DNA of 64,000 nt from Pseudomonadota bacterium (GTDB taxonomy: Bacteria; Pseudomonadota; Gammaproteobacteria; Burkholderiales; Burkholderiaceae_B): assembly GCA_023439305.1 (NCBI GenBank), contig JAEXOO010000005.1, forward strand, positions 1 to 64,000, read 5' to 3'. The translations under genes and the position numbers were made by a program. The first letter of the stretch is position 1. The number at the start of each line of letters is the position of its first letter. Shown here piece by piece: positions 52,817 to 60,980 of this stretch. The notes beneath the pieces were generated by a model that was not told the DNA's origin, made no database searches, and was given only the letters and a program-made list of their open reading frames with translations.

Positions 52817-53766
52817 GGGCGGCTCCCGGATTTTGGGCCCAGGCGGCGCAGCAGACCGGCCAGGCCGGAGGGCATGAAGCCCACGACCACGATCATGGCG
52901 GCGCCCAGGATCAGCAGCTCCACATCATGGAAACTTCGGATCAGCTCGGGCAGAGCGGTATACAGCAGCGCGCCCAGGAAGGCACCCCAGTAATTGCCGA
53001 AGCCGCCGATGGCCACCATGACCAGCAGCAGGATAGAGGTCGAAAAAGAAAAGGAGTCGGGCGAAACGTATTGGTTCTGGTGGGCGAACAGCGCCCCTGC
53101 CAGCCCGGCGATGGCGCTGGCCAGCACGAAGACGCTCAGTTTGCCACGCAATACCGAAATGCCCATGCAGGCCGCCGCTACATCGCTGCTGCGTATGGCG
53201 CGCAAGGCGCGGCCGCTGCGCGACTGTTCCAGAAAGCACAGGCTCAGCATCACCAGGCCGGTCAACAGCCAACTGAGCTTATAGAATGAAGCAGCATCGG
53301 ACAGCTCCCAATTCCCCAGGGTGTAGGAAGGGATACCGATCAAACCGTTGGGGCCGCCAGTCCAGTCCACCAGTCCCACCAGCAGTACCGACACAATGGC
53401 ATTGAAGCCCAGCGTAGCCATGGCCAGGTAGTGACCGCTCAGGCGCAGTGTGGGCCAGCCGACCAGGGCGGCGCACAGCGCGCAGAGCAGCATGGCGGCG
53501 ACGGTGCCCAGCCAGGGAGACAGACCGGCATGCACGCTGAGCATGCCGCTGGCATAGGCGCCCAGGCCCCAGAAGGCAGCATGCGCCAGCGAGGTCAGCC
53601 CGGTATAGCCCACCAGTAGATTCAGGCTGGCGATCAGCAGGAGATGAATGAGGAAAGTGGTGCCCAGACTCAGGATGTAGTCGTTGGGCGCCAGCCAGGG
53701 CCAGGCCAGCAGGAGCAGCCAGAGCGGCAGCAGGCGGCGCGCGGTGGAATTGAGCAGCGATGTCAT
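52813..53766 (-). CDS. Branched-chain-type ABC transporter permease LivM
   Basis: Inner membrane permease of 317 residues with about nine hydrophobic helices. Family motifs include SLNLLVGYTGLTSLAHAAFWGLGAYASG and SGHYLAMATLGFNAIV, then the EAA-like loop RSGRALRAIRSSDVAAACMGI. The ATG at 53766 overlaps the livH stop (ATGA). Confidence 0.93.
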   Translation of the reverse strand: MTSLLNSTARRLLPLWLLLLAWPWLAPNDYILSLGTTFLIHLLLIASLNLLVGYTGLTSLAHAAFWGLGAYASGMLSVHAGLSPWLGTVAAMLLCALCAALVGWPTLRLSGHYLAMATLGFNAIVSVLLVGLVDWTGGPNGLIGIPSYTLGNWELSDAASFYKLSWLLTGLVMLSLCFLEQSRSGRALRAIRSSDVAAACMGISVLRGKLSVFVLASAIAGLAGALFAHQNQYVSPDSFSFSTSILLLVMVAIGGFGNYWGAFLGALLYTALPELIRSFHDVELLILGAAMIVVVGFMPSGLAGLLRRLGPKSGSRP

Positions 53767-54644
53767 AGCTTGTTGATCTCCGCCTTGCCCAGCAGGCCTT
53801 GCGGGCGCAGCAGCAGGACCAGCAACAGGATCAGGAAAGCGGCGGCATCCTTGAACTGCGAGGTGACATAACCGCTGACCAAAGCCTCCAGCAAGCCCAG
53901 CAGCAGGCCGCCCAGGGTGGCTCCCAGCAGGCTGCCCAGCCCGCCCAGCATGGCGGCGCTGAACCCTTTGAAGCCGAGCATGGCACCGCTGTCGTACGAC
54001 ATCAGGGTCAACGGGGTGATGATGGTGCCGGCCAGCCCTCCCACGGCCGCGGCAATGACGAACGAACCCAGTACGACACGTCGATGGCGTATGCCCACCA
54101 GCGCTGCAGCGGCGGGGTTGGCGGCCGCCGCGCGCATGGCGCAGCCCCAGCGTGTATGGACAAAGAACACATGGGTGAGGGCCATCAGCGCCAGGGTGAT
54201 GGCCAGGATCCACACTGTCTGGCTGGCGATGGAAGCGCCGCTCAGTTGCACGAACTCCTGGCCCGACAGACCGGGGTAGCCGACTGGGTTTTTGCCCAGG
54301 GTCAGCATGACCAGGCTCTTGGACAGCAGGGCGATGCCCACGGTGACCAGCGTCAGGGCAAAGGGCGTCTGGTTGACCAGTGGACGGATCAGCAGGCGTT
54401 CAGTAAGCCCGCCCACCAGCGCCACTGCCAGCCCGGCCAGCAGGCAGGCCTGCCATACCGGCAGGTGGGCGTCGTTAAAGCAGAAGGCGGCGAGCATGCC
54501 GCCCAGCATGACCCATTCGCCTTGGGCGAAGTTCAGTGCGCCGGTGCTTTTGAAGATGATGTTGAAGCCCACGGCAATCAGGGCGTAGATGCTGCCATTG
54601 CCCAATCCCGACAGGGCGATCTGGAGAAAAGAGGAACTGTCCAA
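53763..54644 (-). CDS. Branched-chain-type ABC transporter permease LivH
   Basis: Inner membrane permease of 293 residues: GLGNGSIYALIAVGFNIIFKSTGALNFAQGEWVMLGG at the N-terminus is the LivH hallmark, and RTRWGCAMRAAAANPAAAALVGI-like HTRWGCAMRAAAANPAAA is the cytoplasmic coupling loop. It lies 55 bases after the substrate-binding protein gene. Confidence 0.93.
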   Translation of the reverse strand: MDSSSFLQIALSGLGNGSIYALIAVGFNIIFKSTGALNFAQGEWVMLGGMLAAFCFNDAHLPVWQACLLAGLAVALVGGLTERLLIRPLVNQTPFALTLVTVGIALLSKSLVMLTLGKNPVGYPGLSGQEFVQLSGASIASQTVWILAITLALMALTHVFFVHTRWGCAMRAAAANPAAAALVGIRHRRVVLGSFVIAAAVGGLAGTIITPLTLMSYDSGAMLGFKGFSAAMLGGLGSLLGATLGGLLLGLLEALVSGYVTSQFKDAAAFLILLLVLLLRPQGLLGKAEINKL

Positions 54645-54699
54645 GGTGAATCTCGATAGGAGAGCGCCGCGGTCCGCGGGGACTGCGGCGGCTCGGGTG

Positions 54700-55851
54700 C
54701 TACTGGTAGTCGTGCAGGCGGAAGGCGCCGTCCTGCCACTTCAGCAGGACAATGTCGCTCTTGGACAGGCCGGAATGGCGCTGGGCCGAGAAATTGAAGG
54801 TGCCGCCCACGCCGTGGTAACCCTGGATAGCCTCCAGAGCGGCGCGAGTCTTGTCCTTGTCGCCGCCGCTGCGTTCCAGGGCCTGGCGCGCCAATTGCAC
54901 GGCGTCATAGGTCTGGGCGACATACTGATTAGGCTTGCGGCCATAGCGGGTTTCGAACTTGCGCGTAAGCTCTGCAATAACCTCTTTCTGGCTGTCGCTA
55001 GCGGGTAGATCGGCTCCCACCGGAAACTTGACGGAAACCAGCAGTACATTGCCGGCGGTGTCGCCCGCCAACTCCATGTACTTTTGCGACACAAAGCCGT
55101 AGCTGTGAATCAGCGTGCGGTCGGTCAGTCCCAATTGTGTGGCCTGCTTGTTGAAAATGACGCCGGCTGGCGTTACCGTCCAGCACAGCACGGCCTGAGC
55201 GTCGCTGTTCTTGATGCGGGTCAGTTGCGGTGTCAGGTCCGTATCGGTCGGAGCGAAGGCTTCGAAGCGGGCGTCCAGACCCAGTTCGGGCGCCATTTTC
55301 TTCAGTTCCTCGGCGGCGGCCTGGCCGAAGCCGCTGGTGTCATGCAGCAGCGCGACGCGGGTAATGCCTTGCTTGCGGAAGTAGTCGGCCAGGCGCTCGA
55401 AGACCTGACGGTCGTCCACCGTGCTTTTGAATGCCCAGGGGCGCTGCTCAACGGGGTCGACAATGGCCAGCGAGCCCTCGGTCGAGATGAAGGGGGTCTT
55501 GGCCTGGGCGCTGAGCGGAACCATGGCCAGGGCGATGCCGCTCATATTGCCACCACCCACAATGATGTCCACCTTGTCTTGCGACAGCAGGCGGCGGCTG
55601 GCCGCCAGAGCTTTGGCGGTCTGGCTTTCGGCATCGTAGAAAACCCATTTGACGGGTTCGCCGGCAATGCCGCCTGCGGCGTTGATTTCCTCGACGGCGA
55701 TTTCTATGCCGGCTTTCATGTCCTCGCCTAGAAAGGCGGCAGGGCCGGTTGTGGACAGAATGGTGCCTATAGTCAGGGCTTGGGCCTGTTGGCCAGCCAG
55801 TCCCAGGGATACGGCGGCCAGCAGGCCGGCGGACCAGTGTTTAAGTTGCAT
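54700..55851 (-). CDS. Periplasmic substrate-binding protein (Peripla_BP_6 / LivJ type)
   Basis: Periplasmic receptor of 383 residues for the LivHMGF-type importer. A signal peptide ends near QAQA, followed by LTIGTILSTTGPAAFLGEDMKAGIEIAVEEINAAGGIAG, the classic start of the family, and VDIIVGGGNMSGIALAMVPLS. Such receptors bind amino acids but also many aromatic or sulfur compounds. Because a flavin monooxygenase and an OsmC protein are encoded just upstream, a non-amino-acid substrate is likely (inference). Confidence 0.92.
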   Translation of the reverse strand: MQLKHWSAGLLAAVSLGLAGQQAQALTIGTILSTTGPAAFLGEDMKAGIEIAVEEINAAGGIAGEPVKWVFYDAESQTAKALAASRRLLSQDKVDIIVGGGNMSGIALAMVPLSAQAKTPFISTEGSLAIVDPVEQRPWAFKSTVDDRQVFERLADYFRKQGITRVALLHDTSGFGQAAAEELKKMAPELGLDARFEAFAPTDTDLTPQLTRIKNSDAQAVLCWTVTPAGVIFNKQATQLGLTDRTLIHSYGFVSQKYMELAGDTAGNVLLVSVKFPVGADLPASDSQKEVIAELTRKFETRYGRKPNQYVAQTYDAVQLARQALERSGGDKDKTRAALEAIQGYHGVGGTFNFSAQRHSGLSKSDIVLLKWQDGAFRLHDYQ

Positions 55852-55884
55852 GATGCGAATGTGCTCTACAAGAGTTTCCGGGAT

Positions 55885-56298
55885 TCAGCGCGTGCTGAAG
55901 ACGCGCACGCTGACCGGGGCGCCCCGGGTCAGCGAACCATAGATGGGGCAGACGGCCTGGAAGCGCGCCACCAGCTCCTGTGCCTGTTCCTGGCTGATGC
56001 CCTCGAAGTGATAGTCCAGGGATATGTAGCGATAGTGACCGGGGCGTTCTTCGTCGTTTTCGCAGTCCGCCTCGATATGCAGGGAGTAGCCGTTCAGTCC
56101 GAGTTGGCGCGCTTCGTCGTCGATGACAGCATGCGAGCACGTCTGCAAGGCGCCCAGCAACAGTTCGGCGGCCTGCCAGGCCTGGGCCAGGCCGCCGCGT
56201 CCGACCGACGCGTCCACGACCAGATGCTGATCGCGGGCGTGCAGCAGAAAACGTCCGGGCTGGCCGCTCAGGCGGCTGTCTACGTGGTTCTTGGCCAT
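55885..56298 (-). CDS. OsmC-family protein
   Basis: Cytoplasmic OsmC/Ohr-fold protein of 137 residues. The two peroxidatic-type cysteines are present, in LLGALQTCSHAVIDDEA near residue 54 and VCPIYGSLTRG near 115. The family reduces organic peroxides or handles reactive thiol species. It lies 9 bases after the monooxygenase gene and 33 bases before the binding-protein gene, in the same operon, so it may protect against by-products of the oxidation. Confidence 0.85.
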   Translation of the reverse strand: MAKNHVDSRLSGQPGRFLLHARDQHLVVDASVGRGGLAQAWQAAELLLGALQTCSHAVIDDEARQLGLNGYSLHIEADCENDEERPGHYRYISLDYHFEGISQEQAQELVARFQAVCPIYGSLTRGAPVSVRVFSTR

Positions 56299-56307
56299 GT
56301 CGGCTCC

Positions 56308-57651
56308 TTAGGTGCGGGCGGGGCGTTCCAGCCCAAGGTGATCGCGCAGGGTCGTGCCGGTGTAGTCGCGTCGGAACAGCGCGCGGTCTTGCAGGCGCGG
56401 TACGACCAGACGCACAAAGCTTTCCAGGCCGCCGGGCAGATAAGGCACTTGGATCATGAAGCCGTCGCAGGCGCCGGCCTCGAACCAATGCTGCAGGCTG
56501 TCGGCGACTTTGTCGGCCGAGCCCACGAAATCGCGCAAAGGGCCGATGCCGTACCGATGGCCCAGTTCGCGCAGGCCGATGCCGCTGCGCCGCGTCAGCT
56601 CGGCGACCTCTTTGTAATGGCCTTGCACGCCGGGCACATCCAGGTCCGGCAGTACCTGATCCTGAGGGAATTGAGACAGATCGATGTCCAGGTGGTAGGA
56701 CAGGGTGGACAGGCCGGCCTCTGGATCGGTCAATGCGCCCAGCAGTTTTTCTTGCTCCTGAGCGATCGTTTCTGTTTCACCCACAATGGGTACGATGCCG
56801 GGCAGAATTCGAAGGCTGTCCGGCGAGCGCCCGAAGCGCGCAGCGCGCTCTTTCATTTCGGTATAGAAAGCTTGCGCGGACTCCAGCGAAGAGTGCGTCA
56901 CAAAGATCACATCGGCCCAGCGCGCGGCAAAGTCCTTGCCACGTCCCGACGCGCCGGCCTGGATGAAGACCGGACGTCCTTGAGGCGGGCGGCTGACGTT
57001 CAGCGGGCCCTGGACATTGAACCATTTGCCCTGATGGTCGATGGCACGCACGCCGGCGGGATCCGCAAACTGGGGCGCGGCGGCGTCCAGGCGCAAGGCG
57101 CCGTCGTCCCAACTGTCCCATAGCTTGCAAGCGACTTCCACGAATTCTTCGGCCCGGTCATAGCGTTCGTCCCGGCTCAGTTGGTCGGTCAAGCCGAAGT
57201 TGGCGGCCTCGGCCTGCTGGAACGAGGTGACGATATTCCAGGCTGCCCGGCCGGCGCTCAGGTGATCCAGCGTGGCCAGCGATCGAGCTACGGCGTAGGG
57301 ATTGAAGTAGGAAGTCGAGATCGTGCTGGCCAGTCCCAGGTGCTGCGTGGCACCGGCAATCAGCGACAGAACGATCATGGGATCCAGGCGCAGGGCGCCC
57401 AGGGCGCCCAATTGGAGCTGGCTGTCCATGCGGCCCTGGTAGCGGCGCGGAATGGCCAGAATATCGGCCAGGAACAGCATGTCGAAGCGCCCCTGTTCCA
57501 GCAGTTGGCCTAGACGCGTGTAGTACGAGGCGGACAGCAGTTGTGTGTCGGCCGCCGGGTGGCGCCAGCCGCCATGGCAGCCGGAAACGGGGCCGGCAAC
57601 GACGAAAGCGGCCAGATGCATGGCGCGTTCAGAGGAAAGTGGGGTAGTCAT
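56308..57651 (-). CDS. LLM-class flavin-dependent monooxygenase (NtaA/SnaA/DszA type)
   Basis: FMNH2-dependent luciferase-fold monooxygenase of 447 residues. Family stretches include MHLAAFVVAGPVSGCHGGWRHP, RFDMLFLADIL, GLASTISTSYFNPYAVARSLATLDHLSAGRAAWNIVTS and RPVFIQAGASGRGKDFAARWADVIF. These enzymes cleave C-S or C-N bonds in chelators, sulfonates or sulfones and need a partner flavin reductase, which I do not see here. Start may be at 57651 or at the ATG ten codons later. First gene of the operon with OsmC and the ABC importer; inverted repeats at 57767-57803 and 57831-57847 lie upstream. Confidence 0.9.
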   Translation of the reverse strand: MTTPLSSERAMHLAAFVVAGPVSGCHGGWRHPAADTQLLSASYYTRLGQLLEQGRFDMLFLADILAIPRRYQGRMDSQLQLGALGALRLDPMIVLSLIAGATQHLGLASTISTSYFNPYAVARSLATLDHLSAGRAAWNIVTSFQQAEAANFGLTDQLSRDERYDRAEEFVEVACKLWDSWDDGALRLDAAAPQFADPAGVRAIDHQGKWFNVQGPLNVSRPPQGRPVFIQAGASGRGKDFAARWADVIFVTHSSLESAQAFYTEMKERAARFGRSPDSLRILPGIVPIVGETETIAQEQEKLLGALTDPEAGLSTLSYHLDIDLSQFPQDQVLPDLDVPGVQGHYKEVAELTRRSGIGLRELGHRYGIGPLRDFVGSADKVADSLQHWFEAGACDGFMIQVPYLPGGLESFVRLVVPRLQDRALFRRDYTGTTLRDHLGLERPART

Positions 57652-57766
57652 AAAGCGGTGTTCTTGCTTTTGTTGCGGAGGATTCCTGGGGAGCGGTGAA
57701 GGAGTAGCGGCCGCTTTGGGTCAGGATGCAGACGAAGCGCTGGAGACATCCCTATCGAAGGGGTGT

Positions 57767-57803
57767 TGCCTGGCAATCCGCCTGCCCTGAGGCTTGCCAG
57801 GCA
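57767..57803. promoter_or_regulatory. Inverted repeat in the leader of the LLM operon
   Basis: TGCCTGGCAA and its exact complement TTGCCAGGCA, 10 bp each, are separated by 17 bases. It lies about 120-150 bases upstream of the monooxygenase start and downstream of an AT-rich promoter-like stretch, so it could fold in the mRNA leader or bind a regulator. Confidence 0.45.
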
Positions 57804-57830
57804 TGTTAGCAACGGTGGCTAATTGTTTGA

Positions 57831-57847
57831 ATATAAAATAGTTATAT
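57831..57847. promoter_or_regulatory. ATATAA-N5-TTATAT inverted repeat
   Basis: AT-rich dyad in the control region before the LLM-OsmC-ABC operon. LysR-type activators of sulfur genes bind AT-rich dyads like this, but I cannot assign a regulator from sequence alone. Confidence 0.3.
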
Positions 57848-57887
57848 GCTTAAAACCCATTCTTCAACGAATTGATTCGAAACGGTT

Positions 57888-58550
57888 TTAGGTGATCAGG
57901 CAGGGTAATACGACCCGCAGACCGGCCGCTTGCCATTGGGGGAAACCGCCTTCCAGCCGGCATGCGTCCCATCCTTGCGACCGCAGCGCCAGGACTGCTT
58001 GCCGGGCCAGCGGGGATGCCGGGCCGCGACAATACACCACAATGACGCGGCCTCTAGGCAGCTCGGGCAGCCGCGACGCAAGTTCTTCCAGAGGGATGGT
58101 GAAGGCGCCGGGGATATGCCCGAGCGCGTATTCGTCGCTGGGACGCACATCCAGCAGCACGGGACGGTCGCGTTGCTGCACGAGCAAAAAGTCTTCCAGA
58201 TGCAGGCTGGGGCAGGCTGATGCGGCAGGAGGGGACTGCAGGCCGGCTTCGCCGGCGCCGGCATAATGCTGCAAGGCAGTCAGCAGCGCCAATACCGGAC
58301 CTTGGCCCAGCCTGTACAGAATCCGCTTGCGGTGGCGGGGCGCTTGCACAACGCGGCGGCGACGCAAGACTTGCAGATGCTGGGACGTGGTGGCGGTGGT
58401 CTGCCCGGTCAGGAAGGCCAGCCGTTCGACGTGGCGCTCGCCCTGGGCCAGGTGTTCGAGCAGGGCAAGACGCAATGGATGCCCCAGGGTCCGGGCGGCG
58501 TCGGCCAGACCTGCATGGTGTTCAGAGGAAGGTCGTACACGGGTATCCAT
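57888..58550 (-). CDS. ArsR-type regulator fused to a rhodanese domain
   Basis: Two-domain protein of 220 residues. Residues 10-95 form an ArsR winged helix (LADAARTLGHPLRLALLEHLAQG and TATTSQHLQVLRRRRVVQAPR). Residues 118-215 form a rhodanese domain with DVRPSDEYALGHIPGAFTIPL and the active-site loop VYCRGPASP, in which Cys is the catalytic sulfur carrier. The classical ArsR metal-binding cysteines in the recognition helix are absent. The fusion suggests sensing of sulfur-transfer or redox state. Divergent from the TPR gene. Confidence 0.9.
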   Translation of the reverse strand: MDTRVRPSSEHHAGLADAARTLGHPLRLALLEHLAQGERHVERLAFLTGQTTATTSQHLQVLRRRRVVQAPRHRKRILYRLGQGPVLALLTALQHYAGAGEAGLQSPPAASACPSLHLEDFLLVQQRDRPVLLDVRPSDEYALGHIPGAFTIPLEELASRLPELPRGRVIVVYCRGPASPLARQAVLALRSQGWDACRLEGGFPQWQAAGLRVVLPCLIT

Positions 58551-58633
58551 GCTAAAAATTTATCATCAGTCGTCTCGGGCGACAATATGCGCATGGAATC
58601 GATGTGTTTGTTACAAATAGAGTGGGGGCTGAA

Positions 58634-58960
58634 ATGCGAGAAGGATTGGAAAAATTGTTGGCGGCCGGCAAGGACAGCGCCTTGTTGCGCCTGGGGCTGG
58701 GCAATGCCTGCCAGAGCGAAGGCGATCTGCAAGCCGCAGAAGAGCATTTGCGCCGGGCGGTGGAGATGGATGCCCGCTACACTGCGGCGTGGAAGCAACT
58801 GGGCCGAGTTCTGCTGGCCAATGGGCGCCTGGAACAAGCGCGTACCGCGCTGGAGCAGGGGTTGGCGGTGGCCAGAGAGCATGGGGACAAACAAGCCGAA
58901 AAGGAAATGTCTGTTTTTTTGAAACGCACCCTGAAAGGTTTAGGGATGGACGATAAATAA
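58634..58960 (+). CDS. Small TPR-repeat protein
   Basis: Cytoplasmic protein of 108 residues made of about three tetratricopeptide repeats: SALLRLGLGNACQSEGDLQAAEEHLRRAVE, YTAAWKQLGRVLLANGRLEQARTALEQGL and a short third helix pair. GGGGG precedes the ATG. It is divergent from the ArsR-rhodanese gene and stands alone. Likely a protein-protein interaction adaptor; no specific role can be read. Confidence 0.82.
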   Translation: MREGLEKLLAAGKDSALLRLGLGNACQSEGDLQAAEEHLRRAVEMDARYTAAWKQLGRVLLANGRLEQARTALEQGLAVAREHGDKQAEKEMSVFLKRTLKGLGMDDK

Positions 58961-59166
58961 ATAATTTAAGTTTAAATAATAAGGTGTGCTGAAAAATTTG
59001 GCACCCTGAGTATCAGTGCATTCCCTAAGTGTGACATTGTCATAATTGGGGCACAATGCGTTTCATGCAGGTGAGGAGACAAAGCCCGCACAAGCAGGGC
59101 AAAAAGACCGACAACGAGCGGTCACTACTATAAAAGCAATACGCAGTACAACATAACAACAACAAG

Positions 59167-59194
59167 AAAAAGGCCAGCGTAAGCTGGCCTTTTT
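59167..59194. terminator. Bidirectional terminator before the Smr gene
   Basis: Perfect 12-bp stem AAAAAGGCCAGC/GCTGGCCTTTTT with a GTAA loop. It ends the trxB-smr transcript on the minus strand and anything coming from 58961-59166, where I see no gene. Confidence 0.92.
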
Positions 59195-59223
59195 CACGTC
59201 TGTCGCCTGCGCGTTCTTCGTGT

Positions 59224-59994
59224 TCAGCGCGGCGGTTCCTGGGCTGGCCCCTGAGCTTGCAAAACTACCTTGACGGCGCCGTCGCCGCCTTCGCTGGGCT
59301 CGCACTCCATGAAAGCCAGCACGGCCTGCAATTGGGTCAGCCAGCGGCGCACCGTCTGTTTGAGTACCGGTTCGCCATTGCGGGAACCGTAGCCCGAGCC
59401 GTGCACGATGCGAACGCAGCGGACATGGTGTTCCAGACAGGAGCGCAGGAAGTTGTCCAGGCGCTCGCGGGCCTGTTCCAGATCGGAGCCATGCAGGTCC
59501 AGGCTGGATTCAATAGGCCAGCGATTGCGTTCCAGGTCGCGCAGCACGTCTGTGCCGCATCCCGGGCGCAAATGGCGCTTGTCGTTGGATTCCCCTTTGA
59601 CGCTGACGTATTGATCTGAAGCGGCCGGCAGGGCAGGCGCAGTCAGCGGCGCTCCGATCGCGTGACGGCGGCGCTGTTCCAATTGTTCCTGGGTGGCGGC
59701 CGGGCGAGTCGTTGATACGGTAGTTCCGCGTGTTTTCAACGGCGCGACGTCGCGCAGCGATTTGCGCAGCAGGCTCAGGTCTTCGGGGTCCAGTTGCGAA
59801 ACCGGCTCAGGGCTGGTCGGCAAGGGTGCCGCATGGCGAGCCGGCTTGCTGCCTGGATCGGGAGGGCGGGGACGCTGGCGGCGCTGGGGGTGGGCGGGCT
59901 CGGGCGCAGGCTCGTCAGCCCGGCGGACCTGGATGTGCAGTTTCTTCAGGTCCGCCAGGCTGGTGCCTACCGCCTTGGGCTTATTCGCTTTCAT
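59224..59994 (-). CDS. Smr-domain protein
   Basis: Protein of 256 residues. The first 140 are basic, Pro/Arg-rich and low-complexity. The C-terminal Smr domain has SLDLHGSDLEQARERLDNFL and VRIVHGSGYGSRNGEPVLKQTVRRWL, with the DLHG and HGxG motifs of the MutS2-type endonuclease fold. Stand-alone Smr proteins of this kind are nucleases, some linked to ribosome rescue (SmrB). It overlaps the end of trxB by 14 bases. Confidence 0.9.
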   Translation of the reverse strand: MKANKPKAVGTSLADLKKLHIQVRRADEPAPEPAHPQRRQRPRPPDPGSKPARHAAPLPTSPEPVSQLDPEDLSLLRKSLRDVAPLKTRGTTVSTTRPAATQEQLEQRRRHAIGAPLTAPALPAASDQYVSVKGESNDKRHLRPGCGTDVLRDLERNRWPIESSLDLHGSDLEQARERLDNFLRSCLEHHVRCVRIVHGSGYGSRNGEPVLKQTVRRWLTQLQAVLAFMECEPSEGGDGAVKVVLQAQGPAQEPPR

Positions 59995-60937
59995 CCAGCC
60001 AGCGCTGCGCGTCCAGAGCGGCCATGCAGCCGCTGGCGGCGCTGGTGATAGCCTGGCGATAGATGTTGTCCTGCACGTCGCCGGCGGCGAAAACGCCCGG
60101 CACCGAGGTCATGGTGGCCATGCCTTGCAGACCGCTGCGCGTGGTGATGTAGCCGTCGTGCATGTCCAGCTGGCCCTGGAAGATACCGGTGTTGGGCTTG
60201 TGGCCGATGGCGATGAAGGCGCCGGTCACATCCAGGTCTTCGGTGCCGTCGGTTTGCTTGTTCTTCAGGCGCACGCCGGTCACGCCGGAGGCGTCGCCCA
60301 GCACTTCCTGCAGCTCGCTGTGCAGCTTGAGCTGGATATTGCCGTTTTCCACCTTGTCCATCAGCTTGTCGGTCAGGATGGGCTCGGAGCGGAAGGTGTC
60401 GCGGCGATGCACCAGGGTGACCGTTTTGCAGATATTGGACAGATACAGCGCTTCTTCCACGGCGGTATTGCCTCCGCCCACTACGATGACGTCCTGGTTC
60501 TTGTAGAAGAAGCCGTCGCAGGTGGCGCAGCCCGATACGCCCCGGCCCATGAATTCCTGTTCAGAGGGCAGCCCCAGGTACTGGGCCGAAGCGCCGGTGG
60601 CAATGATGAGCGCATCGCAGGTATAGACCGTGCCGCTGTCGCCGTTCAGAACGAAGGGACGCTGGTTCAGGTCCACCGAGGCGATCATGTCGAAGATTAA
60701 TTCTGTTTCGAATCGTTCTGCATGAGCCTGGAAACGTGCCATAAGATCGGGGCCCTGCACACCTTGTGCGTCGGCGGGCCAGTTGTCCACGTCGGTGGTG
60801 GTCATGAGCTGGCCGCCCTGTTCCATGCCTGTGACCAATACTGGCTTGAGATTGGCGCGGGCAGCGTAGACCGCCGCGGTGTAACCGGCCGGGCCCGAGC
60901 CCAGAATAAGCACTTTTGCGTGTTTTGTAGTCGACAT
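59981..60937 (-). CDS. trxB: Thioredoxin-disulfide reductase
   Basis: NADPH-dependent flavoenzyme that keeps thioredoxin reduced, 318 residues. The FAD motif LILGSGPAGYTAAVYAARANL is at the N-terminus, the redox-active CATC in GVSGCATCDGFFY near 137, the NADPH motif VIVVGGGNTAVEEALYL near 154 and the final FAD loop VFAAGDVQDNIYRQAITSAASGCMAALDA. The ATG at 60937 is preferred; codons further upstream overlap the promoter. Divergent from ftsK, with a -10 TATAAT box at 60967-60972 on the minus strand. Confidence 0.97.
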   Translation of the reverse strand: MSTTKHAKVLILGSGPAGYTAAVYAARANLKPVLVTGMEQGGQLMTTTDVDNWPADAQGVQGPDLMARFQAHAERFETELIFDMIASVDLNQRPFVLNGDSGTVYTCDALIIATGASAQYLGLPSEQEFMGRGVSGCATCDGFFYKNQDVIVVGGGNTAVEEALYLSNICKTVTLVHRRDTFRSEPILTDKLMDKVENGNIQLKLHSELQEVLGDASGVTGVRLKNKQTDGTEDLDVTGAFIAIGHKPNTGIFQGQLDMHDGYITTRSGLQGMATMTSVPGVFAAGDVQDNIYRQAITSAASGCMAALDAQRWLDESE

Positions 60938-60966
60938 CACAGAAAATCCGAAAAAGACGATCTCCA

Positions 60967-60974
60967 ATTATAAT
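60967..60974. promoter_or_regulatory. Overlapping divergent -10 boxes of trxB and ftsK
   Basis: ATTATAAT contains TATAAT on both strands: minus (60972-60967) for trxB, giving a leader of about 23 bases, and plus (60969-60974) for ftsK, which would place its start at or next to the ATG at 60981. Confidence 0.45.
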
Positions 60975-60980
60975 GAGTCC

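Noticed and set aside
57652..57887. A SAM or other known riboswitch before the monooxygenase operon.
   Set aside because: There is a clear inverted repeat, but I could not match it to the conserved core of any riboswitch class I know, so it is listed only as an inverted repeat.
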